Below, one piece after another: positions 14,482-25,600 of a stretch of 58,803 bases of DNA. The notes under the pieces are model-generated. The model searched no databases, was not told the origin of the DNA, and saw nothing but the letters and a program-made list of their open reading frames with translations. Source of the stretch: a virus; IMG/VR virus record IMGVR_UViG_3300003690_000017, positions 1 through 58,803 of that record; one strand, given 5' to 3'. Numbering within the stretch: the first letter of the stretch is position 1; every line of letters begins with the position of its first letter. Both the position numbers and the translations under genes were made by a program.

Positions 14482-17400
14482 ATGTTTGACCCGTTAGCGG
14501 CCCTCAGCCAGCCGATGCAGCGACGGCCACGCCGTCCACCCTCAGGCGTCGTAAACCCGCAGGTTCAGATGCCGGAGGTCGCGCCGCCGACCTTGCCGCC
14601 ACGCCAGACGTTGCCTTCGGCGCAGATGCAGTTCCAGCCGCCCGAGGTGCAGATGCCGCCAGTCGGAGTGCCGTCGCAAGAGGAGGATCCGTTCGCGACC
14701 TTCCTTGGCCTCTTCACGGATCGGGAGCCGAAAGAACTCGTTCCCATCCCCCTGCCCCCTGAGAAGACTGGCATCGACCCGCAGGGCGACCCGAATTACC
14801 GCGGGCTGGTCCCGCCGGTTCCAGAGGCCTCTGCTGTCTCGGCCCCTGCTGTCTCAGTGGCTCCCGGGGGCGTAGCGCCCGAGGCAGCGCTGGGGCAAGC
14901 CAATGGGATGGTGGAGGCCATCGACTTCACTGGCGATCCTGAGCAAATCTTCTCGCAAATGCAGGCGGCGGTGGACTTTGCTACCGCAAATGGGATTGTG
15001 GTCTTAGGGGGGATTCGGTACTACTACGACGCCAACGGCGAGCGCGTGGCAGTCCCCATCATCAAGTTCGGCCAGCAGGGCGAGTGGATACAGCTGGACA
15101 ACGCAGAAGACCTCAGTGGCCTCACACCTGCGGGCAGCCTGCGGGCGGACGACGACCCGGGCAGCACTTTCATACTTAGCGGGATCGGCGACTTCTTCGA
15201 CGACCTCGGCGACTTTAGGAGTGTGCGGCCCGGGTCGTGGCTATATAACATCAAGTACAACAGTGGATTGGGCGATTTAGTCGGGAAAATCGGCGACTTC
15301 TTCGACATGGGAGGGGGATTCCTCAACCCCTTCGATGAGCGCCCACCTGAGGTCCCCATCCCGGTGGGGGCACCCGGCATAGGCACCCCCCCGGGGTACT
15401 CGGCGGCCCCCACTGACGGCAGCATGGTCCCGCCAGTCCCGAAGCCGCTCAACCCCACCGATCAGGGCGGGCAGGTGTTCTACCCTGTCGTCGGGAGCGA
15501 CTGGGCCGGAAGCCAGCCGATGGGCGAAGACGCGGGGAGCGGCTACCGCTATGGCGATGCCCCGCACGGTGAGGCCAGCGACTACAGGCACAACGCGGTG
15601 GACATCCAAGGTGCCGAGGGATCAGGGATCGCCTCCACTGTCAGCGGCGAAGTCATCACCATCGACTTCGATCCGGTGTCTTACGGCCTGCACATCAGGA
15701 TTCGGGACGCGCAGGGACGCGTTCACCTCTACGCACACCTCCAGTCGATCAGCCCCGAATTACAGGTGGGCGCACGGGTTCAGGGCGGCCAGAGCATTGC
15801 GGCTATGGGCGGCGTCAGGGTCGATCAGGGTGGCACTTATCAGCTTCACAGTTCGATCACCCTCGGGAGTGACGAGCGCCTCGGACCCGGAAGATCGACC
15901 GGCTCTCACCTCCATTACGAAGTTCAGGACGGTCAGGGCAATCCGATCGACCCGGGGACCTTCTTGCCGGGGGCCTCGCCGAGTTCTGGTGCCAGCACGG
16001 CCGTGTCAGCATCAAACCTTGACTCACCGCCTCAGGCTCAAATGGCAGCCAAGTCACAGGGTTCACAAGGAAATCTTACCAATTTTCTTGGTGCCGACTT
16101 TGCTTACACGGGTCCCGCGCTGACGCAGCCGGGGCAGCGTCGGGACTTGCCTCAGGCTCAGAACATCCCGAGCTTCTTCCAGAACGATCAGGGCTTCTTC
16201 GGCGGCCAAGGCGGCGGGAAAGGGCAGGGGCCATGGATAGACCCGCAGGGCGACCCGAATTACAGGCCCCGGCCTCAGCAGGAAACCGGAGCCCAGCTTC
16301 TTCGATTTCCGCCAGAAGCACGGCCACCGGCCCAGCCGGGACAGGACGGCTTCGGAAGCTGGCTGAACGAGCAGCGACAACGACCGGGCATGGAATCGCT
16401 ACTTGGGCCAGAAGCGTTCCCATTCCGAACTCAGGACAGGATTAACAACTTCCAGCCGACGCCTTGGGATACGGCGGCTCGGTACATCACCGCAGCGAAG
16501 CGCGGCCTTGGCTATGTGGTCGGTGGCGATATGGTGGGGGACCTCTACACCGGGTACTTGGAGCACGTCCGCCGGGACCCAGAGCGGGCGCAGGCCGAGC
16601 GGGACCGAGGAGCAAACCCGCCCCCTCAAGGCTGGATCGGCGAGCATATCGACGCCCCCATTGGCGAGTTCGCGCGCAATGCTTACGAGGCGATCACGGA
16701 GACGCCGCTGTCAGTGTTCCCGTACCGGGGAATGGCGGGCAGAACATCGGATACCCCGGCAGGCCCGACGCTTTCCGACATCGGCGAGCGCATGGAATGG
16801 CGCGACCCGGAAGGCAACGTGGCAATCGGGCCGCTGGACATTGCGTTCGCGGCGCTTGGCGCAAAACCGGTACTGCGGGCAGGCGCTTACCAAGCCGGTC
16901 GAGCGGTAGGGTGGGCGGACCAAGTAGCCGCGAGGGCCGCGCAGGCCGCCGGGGCACGCCGCGCCGCGCAGGCGCGGGCAGCGGCCCCGGACGCAATCCC
17001 TGCCACTCGGGGCGCGGCGCGACTCCCTGAACCCTACATTGAGGGAGAGGTCACAGTATTAGGCGAGCAACGCCTCCTCCCGCGCCCAGCCTTTGCGGAA
17101 CCCCTGCGGCCGCCTCCACCCCGAACCCGGCAAATACCGGGCAGGCAGGCGGCTGCGGAACTCCAGCGCCCGCCGCCCTCGGGACAGGCCATCACCCCGG
17201 AGCCACCACCTTCAGCGATACCGCCCACGATACCGTCCGCGTTCCCGCTCATGCCTGTGCCCCCACGCGGGCAAATCGGGCTCGGAAAAGCGATGCTCGG
17301 CCCGGCGCACTACGCAGCGGCGGGGTCTACTGACGGTGTGCCAGTTCTCCACGCGGGGCCGGGCGAGAGCTTCGGGGTCGTACGGGACGGCATCTTGAAC

Positions 17401-19662
17401 GCCAAGCAGTTCCACTACCCGGGAATGGGGGCTGGGACGGCCATCATCCTCCTCCCTGACGGCACTGTCGTGGGCGCAGCGGAGCACGCTGCCGCCGCAC
17501 AGTGGATCCTCCAGCACGACCCCAGCTTGGGCTCGGTAAGAAACATTGGCACCTCCTTGCCGGGGCCTTGGGGGGCTACCTCGACAAGCAGCCCGGTGCA
17601 GTACGTCCAGCAGCGCGGCGGCATGCGTTTGCGCAAATGGGGCGACCAGTACGTCGTCGATGTCGCCCCCGAGCTAGGGATGACGACCCCGCAGGAAGCG
17701 GGGGATTTTGTGAGCGAGCAGCTTGCCAAAGCCATCGCTTTTTCAATCCAAAGCGCGGGGGGGATAGAAGCGGTGCTCGCGGAGAGTGGGGCGGCGGCAA
17801 CGATTAGCTGGGAGGTGAGCTACGGGCAGAACGCGTACGGCGTGGACGCGTATGAGTACCCGCAGGGTTATGACCTGAACATGGGGGAAGTGGCGCGCAC
17901 CGGCATCAACAAGCCGCAGTGGCACATACGGGTGACGCCCGAAATGATCGCCAAGCACCTGCCGGAAGTACGCGGCGGATTGGTGAGGGGGCGGGCAGAC
18001 CTGCGACCTGAGGGCGTAGCTTCCGGGCGGTCGGTCAACCTCGATATGCCACCCGGGTCCCTGTATGCGGCCATGCTGGAGCCCCGGCATGGCTTCCCGC
18101 CGATTCCGTGGCATCGGGCCGTCGCGAATCAACCGCCGGGCCATCGGCTCAGGGTGGAGCGCATGCGCGACGCCTTGGACGCCTTCATGGATGAGGTCAG
18201 GACCAGCCCCAACTTTGATCTCAAGGCGCTCAACTACTTGCGCGATCTTCGTAACGGCGTGCAAATGGGCGCGGTCGGCAGGGACCTGATGGGCTACCAG
18301 CAGATCGAAGATGGGGTTGTCAGGGCGCTGTTCGAGGGCACGACTGGCGGGAGCCGGACAGAGGGCAGGTTTGGTCAGCATGGCTATGGCTTAGATTTGC
18401 GAAATATGACCGAGAAGCTCCGGGTCGCCTACTGGGCGATGGAGAAGGTAAATTCGGTAGAGTCGTTCCAGTCCGCGTGGTCGCACATACAGCGGGAAGC
18501 GGGCATCAATTCCAAGCTCGCCAGACAGAACTTCAGCCCGATCGACGCCCTTGGGCGCGAGGCCGAGTTGCTGTTCTCAATCCTCGACCTGTTCGTGAAG
18601 GACGGCCTCAAGCTCGGAGAGATTATCAACCTCATGGGCGGCGGCTCCTACGAGGCCGAGTTCGCCCTGCCGATAGACCGCGCCATCCGGCAGCAGAGCA
18701 TCACGCTCGACCCCGACACGAAGCCCATGCAGCAGCTTCTCCTGCGGCAGCAGCCCGGCTACAACTACATGCGGCCCGGGCAGGAGAACTTGGACGCCAT
18801 TCCGAACACGGAACCCCTGACGCCTCGCGACGTAATGCCACAGGAGATTGAGTACCCGCCGCAGGGCGACTTCGACCAGTACCAGCTTGACACCCGGAAC
18901 CCGATGCCGCTGGACGAGCGGCGGTGGTCGGATGTGGATGCAGGTGAATCGCTCATGGACCCGCGAAGCGCACGCGTAACCGAGGATTACACCCGGTTGG
19001 TCCTGAAGTACCGCTTCCTGACAACGAAGGACAGCGGTCCGCGCCCGCGTATGTCGGCGCGGAGCTACAGTCAGAGCGGCTTGGTCGCCCGGCATCGGGC
19101 GGGCATGAGCAAGGCCGAGAGTGCGGCACGCGACGAGACGTTGCGGCAGGCAATGGACCACATCAAGCTGGCGCGCGAATATTGGGCGCAGGATGCCATA
19201 GACGCCGCGCTCTCAGCGCATGCGGACGCAGAGCGGCTCTTGCGCAAGCTGCCTGAATTTGTAGAAATTGAGCGCCTGCTCAGTGAAGCCGATGGCCTTG
19301 CTGAACTACTTTCCGAGGCGTCGATCGACCCGAACTTTGACGAGATCATAGGGATCGACGGGGCGGCAGACCTCCTCGAACGGGAGACGGACATCTTTGA
19401 TGAGTTCTTGCTGACAACCGAGCACGCAATCTTTGATCGCGGAGTCCAGTCGGACAATCCCGGCGTCCACGCGGCCCTGCCTGCCGACCTCGCGAAGCTG
19501 CGGCGGTTCCACGGCGTGCTGGAGCGGATGTACGATCGACTGATGGGGAGGCCGCCGGAGGAGTTCATGCCGGGAGGCGGTGGCGCAGGCGGTATCATGT
19601 TGCCACCCCAAGCCGCCGCCCTCAGCGCCGCCCCAGTCGGTGCGTCAGGGATGTGGTCGTAA
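14482..19662 (+). CDS. Giant virion protein 2 (1726 aa) with M23 peptidase domain
   Basis: The start directly follows the stop of giant gene 1. The N-terminus is Pro-rich with the GIDPQGDPNYR motif near residue 96; the motif returns as IDPQGDPNYRP near residue 585. Residues about 345-500 form a lysostaphin-type M23 endopeptidase: HNAVD (His about 369, Asp about 373), HLYAHL, and HLHYEV (about 475). These are the zinc ligands and catalytic His of the family. An Ala-rich stretch and globular C-terminal regions of unknown fold follow. A peptidase inside a virion protein encoded next to the portal suggests cell-wall digestion during genome entry. It is separate from the M23 endolysin at 42 kb. 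Confidence 0.7.
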   Translation: MFDPLAALSQPMQRRPRRPPSGVVNPQVQMPEVAPPTLPPRQTLPSAQMQFQPPEVQMPPVGVPSQEEDPFATFLGLFTDREPKELVPIPLPPEKTGIDPQGDPNYRGLVPPVPEASAVSAPAVSVAPGGVAPEAALGQANGMVEAIDFTGDPEQIFSQMQAAVDFATANGIVVLGGIRYYYDANGERVAVPIIKFGQQGEWIQLDNAEDLSGLTPAGSLRADDDPGSTFILSGIGDFFDDLGDFRSVRPGSWLYNIKYNSGLGDLVGKIGDFFDMGGGFLNPFDERPPEVPIPVGAPGIGTPPGYSAAPTDGSMVPPVPKPLNPTDQGGQVFYPVVGSDWAGSQPMGEDAGSGYRYGDAPHGEASDYRHNAVDIQGAEGSGIASTVSGEVITIDFDPVSYGLHIRIRDAQGRVHLYAHLQSISPELQVGARVQGGQSIAAMGGVRVDQGGTYQLHSSITLGSDERLGPGRSTGSHLHYEVQDGQGNPIDPGTFLPGASPSSGASTAVSASNLDSPPQAQMAAKSQGSQGNLTNFLGADFAYTGPALTQPGQRRDLPQAQNIPSFFQNDQGFFGGQGGGKGQGPWIDPQGDPNYRPRPQQETGAQLLRFPPEARPPAQPGQDGFGSWLNEQRQRPGMESLLGPEAFPFRTQDRINNFQPTPWDTAARYITAAKRGLGYVVGGDMVGDLYTGYLEHVRRDPERAQAERDRGANPPPQGWIGEHIDAPIGEFARNAYEAITETPLSVFPYRGMAGRTSDTPAGPTLSDIGERMEWRDPEGNVAIGPLDIAFAALGAKPVLRAGAYQAGRAVGWADQVAARAAQAAGARRAAQARAAAPDAIPATRGAARLPEPYIEGEVTVLGEQRLLPRPAFAEPLRPPPPRTRQIPGRQAAAELQRPPPSGQAITPEPPPSAIPPTIPSAFPLMPVPPRGQIGLGKAMLGPAHYAAAGSTDGVPVLHAGPGESFGVVRDGILNAKQFHYPGMGAGTAIILLPDGTVVGAAEHAAAAQWILQHDPSLGSVRNIGTSLPGPWGATSTSSPVQYVQQRGGMRLRKWGDQYVVDVAPELGMTTPQEAGDFVSEQLAKAIAFSIQSAGGIEAVLAESGAAATISWEVSYGQNAYGVDAYEYPQGYDLNMGEVARTGINKPQWHIRVTPEMIAKHLPEVRGGLVRGRADLRPEGVASGRSVNLDMPPGSLYAAMLEPRHGFPPIPWHRAVANQPPGHRLRVERMRDALDAFMDEVRTSPNFDLKALNYLRDLRNGVQMGAVGRDLMGYQQIEDGVVRALFEGTTGGSRTEGRFGQHGYGLDLRNMTEKLRVAYWAMEKVNSVESFQSAWSHIQREAGINSKLARQNFSPIDALGREAELLFSILDLFVKDGLKLGEIINLMGGGSYEAEFALPIDRAIRQQSITLDPDTKPMQQLLLRQQPGYNYMRPGQENLDAIPNTEPLTPRDVMPQEIEYPPQGDFDQYQLDTRNPMPLDERRWSDVDAGESLMDPRSARVTEDYTRLVLKYRFLTTKDSGPRPRMSARSYSQSGLVARHRAGMSKAESAARDETLRQAMDHIKLAREYWAQDAIDAALSAHADAERLLRKLPEFVEIERLLSEADGLAELLSEASIDPNFDEIIGIDGAADLLERETDIFDEFLLTTEHAIFDRGVQSDNPGVHAALPADLAKLRRFHGVLERMYDRLMGRPPEEFMPGGGGAGGIMLPPQAAALSAAPVGASGMWS

Positions 19663-22600
19663 ATGGCGCTGAACTTCGGGCCTATACAGCGACGGCAACG
19701 CCCACAGCGCCCGCCGCCGATGGTACAGATACCCACGCCTGCGCTACCCCCGGTTCCGCAGCGCAGCGCCTCCGTGCCCCCGGTTCCGCAGCCGCCCCAG
19801 CTTCCCCCGGTCACGATTCCGCAGATGCCCGCGCGCCGGGGCGAAGCGGACGACCTCGGCCTACTACTCGCGATGATGGGGGAGGAGCGGCAGTCGCGAG
19901 ATCAATTGGCGGCGGGCTATGAGCAGTCGGTGCGCGAAGAAGAGTTCTCTCCTCTTGCTGACAAGTGGACGAAGCGGCTAGGCCACACAGCCACTCACGA
20001 ACAGGCCCAGATTCTCGAACTGCTTGGACTTCCTGACGACGCATCGCAGGACGTTCTGGACGATGCCGTTCGCGCCGTCAACCTCATGAAGGATCGCGGC
20101 CAGTTGTCCTCAGAAGTGTTCTTCTGGATGAAAGAGCAGCACCCGGAGATTGAACTCAGCGCGGAACTGGGCCTGCCGATCGAGCCGGATGCGCCACCGC
20201 CCTCAGTCAGCGAGCAGGCGGCGCAGATACGCGAAGAAGGCGGCGATCGCTTCTTTGGTCCGACCTTTCAGGCGGAGGCGTTTGCGGAACGGGCCAAGGG
20301 GACGGACAGCCTCGGATCGCTGATAGCTCAGACGGGCTTGGCCGGGCTCCGCAAGGGGTTCGCGGAAGGAGTAGCCAAGTTCGATGAAGCGAGCAGAGGG
20401 AGTAGTTACGACGAAAGAGTCCAAGAGCAGATTATGGAGGAGATGCAGAAGCTGACTGGGCGCAAAGACGGCGAAGGGCCTTTCGACGAGTTCGGGAGGC
20501 TTGCCGGGTACGGCCCCTCAGAGGAAGGTGAGGCGTCAGTCGGAACGCGCATATACGCCGATCTTCAGGAGGCTTCGGGGCGGCCATGGACAATTGATCC
20601 GCGTGAATATGGCGGGGATTTCGGGCTCGCTCGCGGGTATCTCGCAAACAGCGCGATTAAGTGGGCCGACTTCTTCGAGGGGTTCGGGTCAGGAATGGGG
20701 CAGGACCGACCGGAGTTGTTCCAAGAGCAGATTGCAGAGTCCTCTGCCGTGCTGACACCACCTCCACCTCCGCTGTCTGGCTCTGCGCTGGACGATGAGC
20801 GGCATGCCGAAACCCGGGCGCTGATCGAAATGAGCACGCCTGAAGGGAACGACCCCTCGACTCTCTCGGAAGTCGGCTTAGGCCAGAACGTCGGCGGCAT
20901 TGTCGGCACGGTCTTCGACAACATAATGCGCCCCTTCCACGCGTCGATGGCCCGCGAGCGCAACATCGAACTGGCGGCCCTCGGCCTAGAACCGCTGAAT
21001 CCCAACGGGGCGGCATGGGATGGCTTCACGCTCGAACGTCGCGACACCTACATGGACATCCTGCTCGATCATGGCGTTCAGGACCCGGTGATCCTCTTCA
21101 TGGCCTCGCTGCCCGTCGAGATCGCCATGGACCCCGTAACGGCGCTTGGCGCGACAGGTCTTGCGAGGGCGGTATCCAAGGGCGTCTCGCACAGCATCTT
21201 CGGGGCCACCAGCGCGGCGATTCGGCACGCCCCCCCGCGGATTGCTGGGGCTATGGACACGGCCCTTGCGATCGTGCGCGTGGCGAAGAACCCGACCGGC
21301 GCGAATCTGTCGTTCTACAGGCTCGGTCAGGAGCACCTGCTCAGAACATGGATAGAGCGCTACGGCAGGCGGATGGGGCAAATCACCGGCCAGATAGACA
21401 TGCAGGACGCGAGACGGATCGTCAAGGAACTCAACGAAAGCATGACCCCCGAGCAGTTGGCCGCCATGACCGCTGAACTCGATGTCGGCACGGAGGTCTG
21501 GCTCGCGGCGAATCCAGATTTGGCCGACCCGATCATGGCGAAGTGGACGAATCGCAAGCAGGTGGCCGTGAGGGCCGGTGCCGAGCGTCGCGCAGGGCTC
21601 AACGTCGAGGACCGTATGCCCGATCCCACGATGCCGCTGGGACCGGGGGCAGAGGTGCCGCTGGGGCCGCCTAAGGCGACGGTTGGGCCGCAATACTCCC
21701 CGGCCGAGCGGGCGCTGCAAGAGAATCCCGCGTGGACCCCTGAGGCGACGGCGAAGTTCCGCGAGCGAACTGCCGGTGTACGGGATCAGGCTCCATTCGG
21801 GCCGCCCGCCCCGAAGGCGGAGCCGGTGGTGACACGCGCGCCGCGACCTCCCGCAACCGCCAGCCTTGTCCGCACCGCCACCGGAACGACCGGCACCGAG
21901 ATATTCCGGGGCGATGTTCCGACCGGCATCAACCGATTCAACCGGCGCATGGCGCGCACGCAGGCCGTCAACCGCGAATTGCTGACCTCGGAGTCCATGG
22001 CCGGGCAGACCGTTCCGCTCGGCACGGGCCAGACTTTGAGGCAGGCTGCGCCGACCCCTGCGCGACGAGCGCCCCCCGCCAATGTTCTCTCTCCAGACGA
22101 AGCTGCGGCTGCGGGGGCAGCGAGGAACAGGGGCTTCAGGGCGGCCCCTGAGCGCAGGCCGGTGGGGCCTGACGGCTTGGAGTGGGACGGATCGGGACTC
22201 GCGCCGCCGAGGGCCGCCACTGCCGCAAGGGTGGCGGGGGAGGTAGCGGAGGAAGTGATTGATCCCGCGACTGCGCGGCTGGGGCAAATCACCGGAAAGG
22301 CTGGGCAGCCGGTCGTTCCCTTCCAGATAGACATGCAAGAATGGATAGGGCGCTACGGCAGGCGGGTTGCCACTCCACCGAGGGTTGCCACTCCACCGAA
22401 GCCAAGCGGCCCGTCTCTCCCGCCCACGCGGGCGCTGGAGCATGTCCGCGAAGCCGTACAGGCGTCAGGCACCGAGCCGCTCCGGCACGCGATTGGCGGT
22501 CGCTCTGAGGCCAACATCGTGGACTACGTGGCGCACTACCGGATCGGGAAGCTGCCTGAATCGGAAATGCGGGGCATCGGCGGCTTCTTCCGGCGGCTAT

Positions 22601-25600
22601 TCGGACTGGACGAGAAATTCATTTCCCCCGAAGACCTCCGTGGCACCGGCATTCGTGACATCACCGGGCGACCCTCTCACATGCAGCAGCGGAAGATCCA
22701 AGAGCCGATTGCTGGTACGGCCCAACTAACTCCTGCTGACATCGCCATCGAGGTGGACCTTGCCCAGCGGCGCAAAGCCTACAACCTGCTGTGGGCGGTC
22801 ACCGATGTAATCCAGCAGAACGGATTCGCCGTCCACATTGACGACATCAATACCATGAGGCGGATACTCGGCCGCGAGGTGGCAGGCTTGACCGACGAGC
22901 AGGCCGCCAAGCGACTGCTGGTGGAGAGCGGCACCCTGACGGCAAAGCAGGCTGAGGGCGTCACAATGGTCCTCCTAGACGACGTAGGGGCCAACAAGGG
23001 CAAGACCCTCGTCAGGAATCTGGCGAATCATCGCCCGGGAACGCTTTGGGGGCAGACCCGCGAAGTCTTGTCGAGGAAGGCCCCCAAGGACGCCAAGTTC
23101 GCGACAGCCGCTCCCGGCACGGCCACGATGGTCGCCTTGCCAACCCCGTACGCAAAGTTCATGACGCAGTTGCTCGACGCCAGCGACTTTGGGGGGTTCG
23201 TCAGGCTCTACGACGCGCACCTGAACTTCTGGAAGCGGGCCAGCACTGTTTGGGCTCCGCTGTTCCACACACGCAACGGCGCGTCCAACCTCTACCTGAA
23301 CTGGCTCGGCGGCGTCGCCAACCCGAAGTGGTACTACGAGGCCATGCAGATACAGAAGGGCGCGCGCGACGGGCGGATGTGGGGAGTGGAAGGCGTCGAA
23401 CGCATCAGCACCGCCGACCTCATAAGGAGGATGGAGATTCAGCAGGTCACCCGCACCGGCATCGTCGGCGAGATGCAGTACCACATGGGCACCAAGAACG
23501 CGACGGTCGCCGAGAGGCGGATCAAGGAATGGGTGAAGGTGGGCGGGAATTCCGCGCTGTTCGGCACGGAGGCATATCGCGCGGGGATCAGCGGGCTGCG
23601 CGGCTGGGATCGCGTCAAGTACATATACGACTCCCTCCCCGGTGCGCCGACCGGCTCTCGCTCATGGGGAAAAATGGGCATGACGCTCGGTGGAGCGATC
23701 GAGGACAACGCGAAGATTGCTCACGTCCTCGCGAAGCTGTCCGGGGGCATGACGGTCAATCAAGCCTTCGATTCGTCCAAGATGTGGCTCTACAACTACG
23801 CCGCGCTGACACCGATAGAGCGGAAGGTCTTTCGCCGGGTCATCCCCTTCTACGCGTGGCAGCGGCACAATGTTCCGCGCATGCTTGACGCCATGTTCAC
23901 CCAGCCGCACAAGGTTCAGATGACGCAGTTCTTCATACGTGACGCCGCTGGCGCGATCAGTTCGGCGGCGGGCATGGATCAGCGCGAACTCGCTGCTGCG
24001 ATGGCCCTGATGCCTGAGTTCTTCCAGCGCATCGGCGGCTGGGTGTTCGGCAGGGACGAAGCCGGGAACGTCAAGATTCTGCGAGGACAGTTCGGCCTTC
24101 CGACTGAGGACATCGGAATGGCGGCCCCGTTTGTGGACCCCGCAGAATGGCTGGACAACTTCCTGAGCCAACTGGCACCCTACGCGAGCGTGCTGTCCGC
24201 GGGGATCATGGAGCACTCCCTGTTCACAGGAGAGTCCACAAGCGAGCAGTCCAGCGGCAACTTCTTCACCCGCACCGACGCGAATACCTTCAAGATGTAT
24301 AAGGCGTCTGACGGGGCGCTGCGATACGCCGAACCCTTCCTCGGCCCACTCGGCGGCGCGGTGAAGGACTTCCGCGAGGAGTTCCTCGGTGTCCGCGAGC
24401 AGCAATACGTGGACGCGCGAGGCAACACCCGCACCAGCTACCTCGTGAGGAATCCTTGGTTCTACGCATTCGCGACCTCGCTCGTGCAGATGACGGGCGC
24501 AGGCCGGGTCGGTTCTTCAGTACGGCAGTTATCCGACCCCCGCAAGAGCGTGGCCGACCGGATTATAGGCCAGTTCCTCCCGCTGAAGATCACCAGCGTC
24601 GATGTGACCCGCAAGGCTCTGAATTACTACGCGGGTGACGCGACCGTGTGGGACCACCAACTCGGCCATCTTTCCAACCAACTGGAAATCCAGAAACTCG
24701 GCGGGCCGAACAGCATGTCCATCGAAAAGTTCCTCGACACTGTTTACGGCCCGGCTGTCCGCAACGCCTACGCCTTCAGCCAAGCGCAGGGTCGCGGGCT
24801 TACACAAGACCCCGATTTCGCCCAACGCGAGGCGTTCCGGCGCATGGTTCTGCCGCCCGTCCAGCTTGCCCTTGAGGCTTACCGCGACGGCAATCCCGAC
24901 TGGTTGCGCCACAAGGACTGGGCACCGGGAGGCCCGCCGCTGCACGAGAACGGCCTGAAGAACTGGGATGGCTTCTTCGAGTGGCGCGACGAGTTCCTTG
25001 AGGACCCCTACGCGTGGATGAGCGAGCGCAGGCACGCGGACGGGACGCCGTATGTCAGCTTCACTGGCCCCGACGCCCGGCAGCAGATCGAGGGCTTCAA
25101 CGAGCAGGTGGCGTTCCAGATTAAGGGTGGCGAAGGCAGCCTCGCGCGAAGGGCGGACAAACTCGGGTACGATGAGGTCGCGCGATTCGAGCGCTGGCGG
25201 CAGTACGCGTACAAGAGTTACGAGACATATCTGGACATCGACCGTTGGAGCAGGCCGGAACTCAACGCGATGGCCGACGAGGCTCGCGAGTACGAGGTAA
25301 CCTACCAAGAGTTGAACCGCACCTCGATGATTCAGGCGAAGATGTACCGCGAGCGCGGCATCCTCTTCGAGCGCGCACCCGGGGGCGCGTGGGTTGAGAC
25401 GGGCGCAGTGAATCCGCGAATACCGGCGATCCTCCAAGGTGCTGGCAGTTGGGACCGGAAATATGCGAATCCGCAGAGGCGCATCTATCGAGCGCGACAC
25501 CCTGAACTGACGATCTTCGGCCTCGGCGCTCGCGTGTCCGGCTTCTTCGATCCGTCGATCATTTACACGACGGACCCGCCCGAGGAACAGGGCGTGGTGC

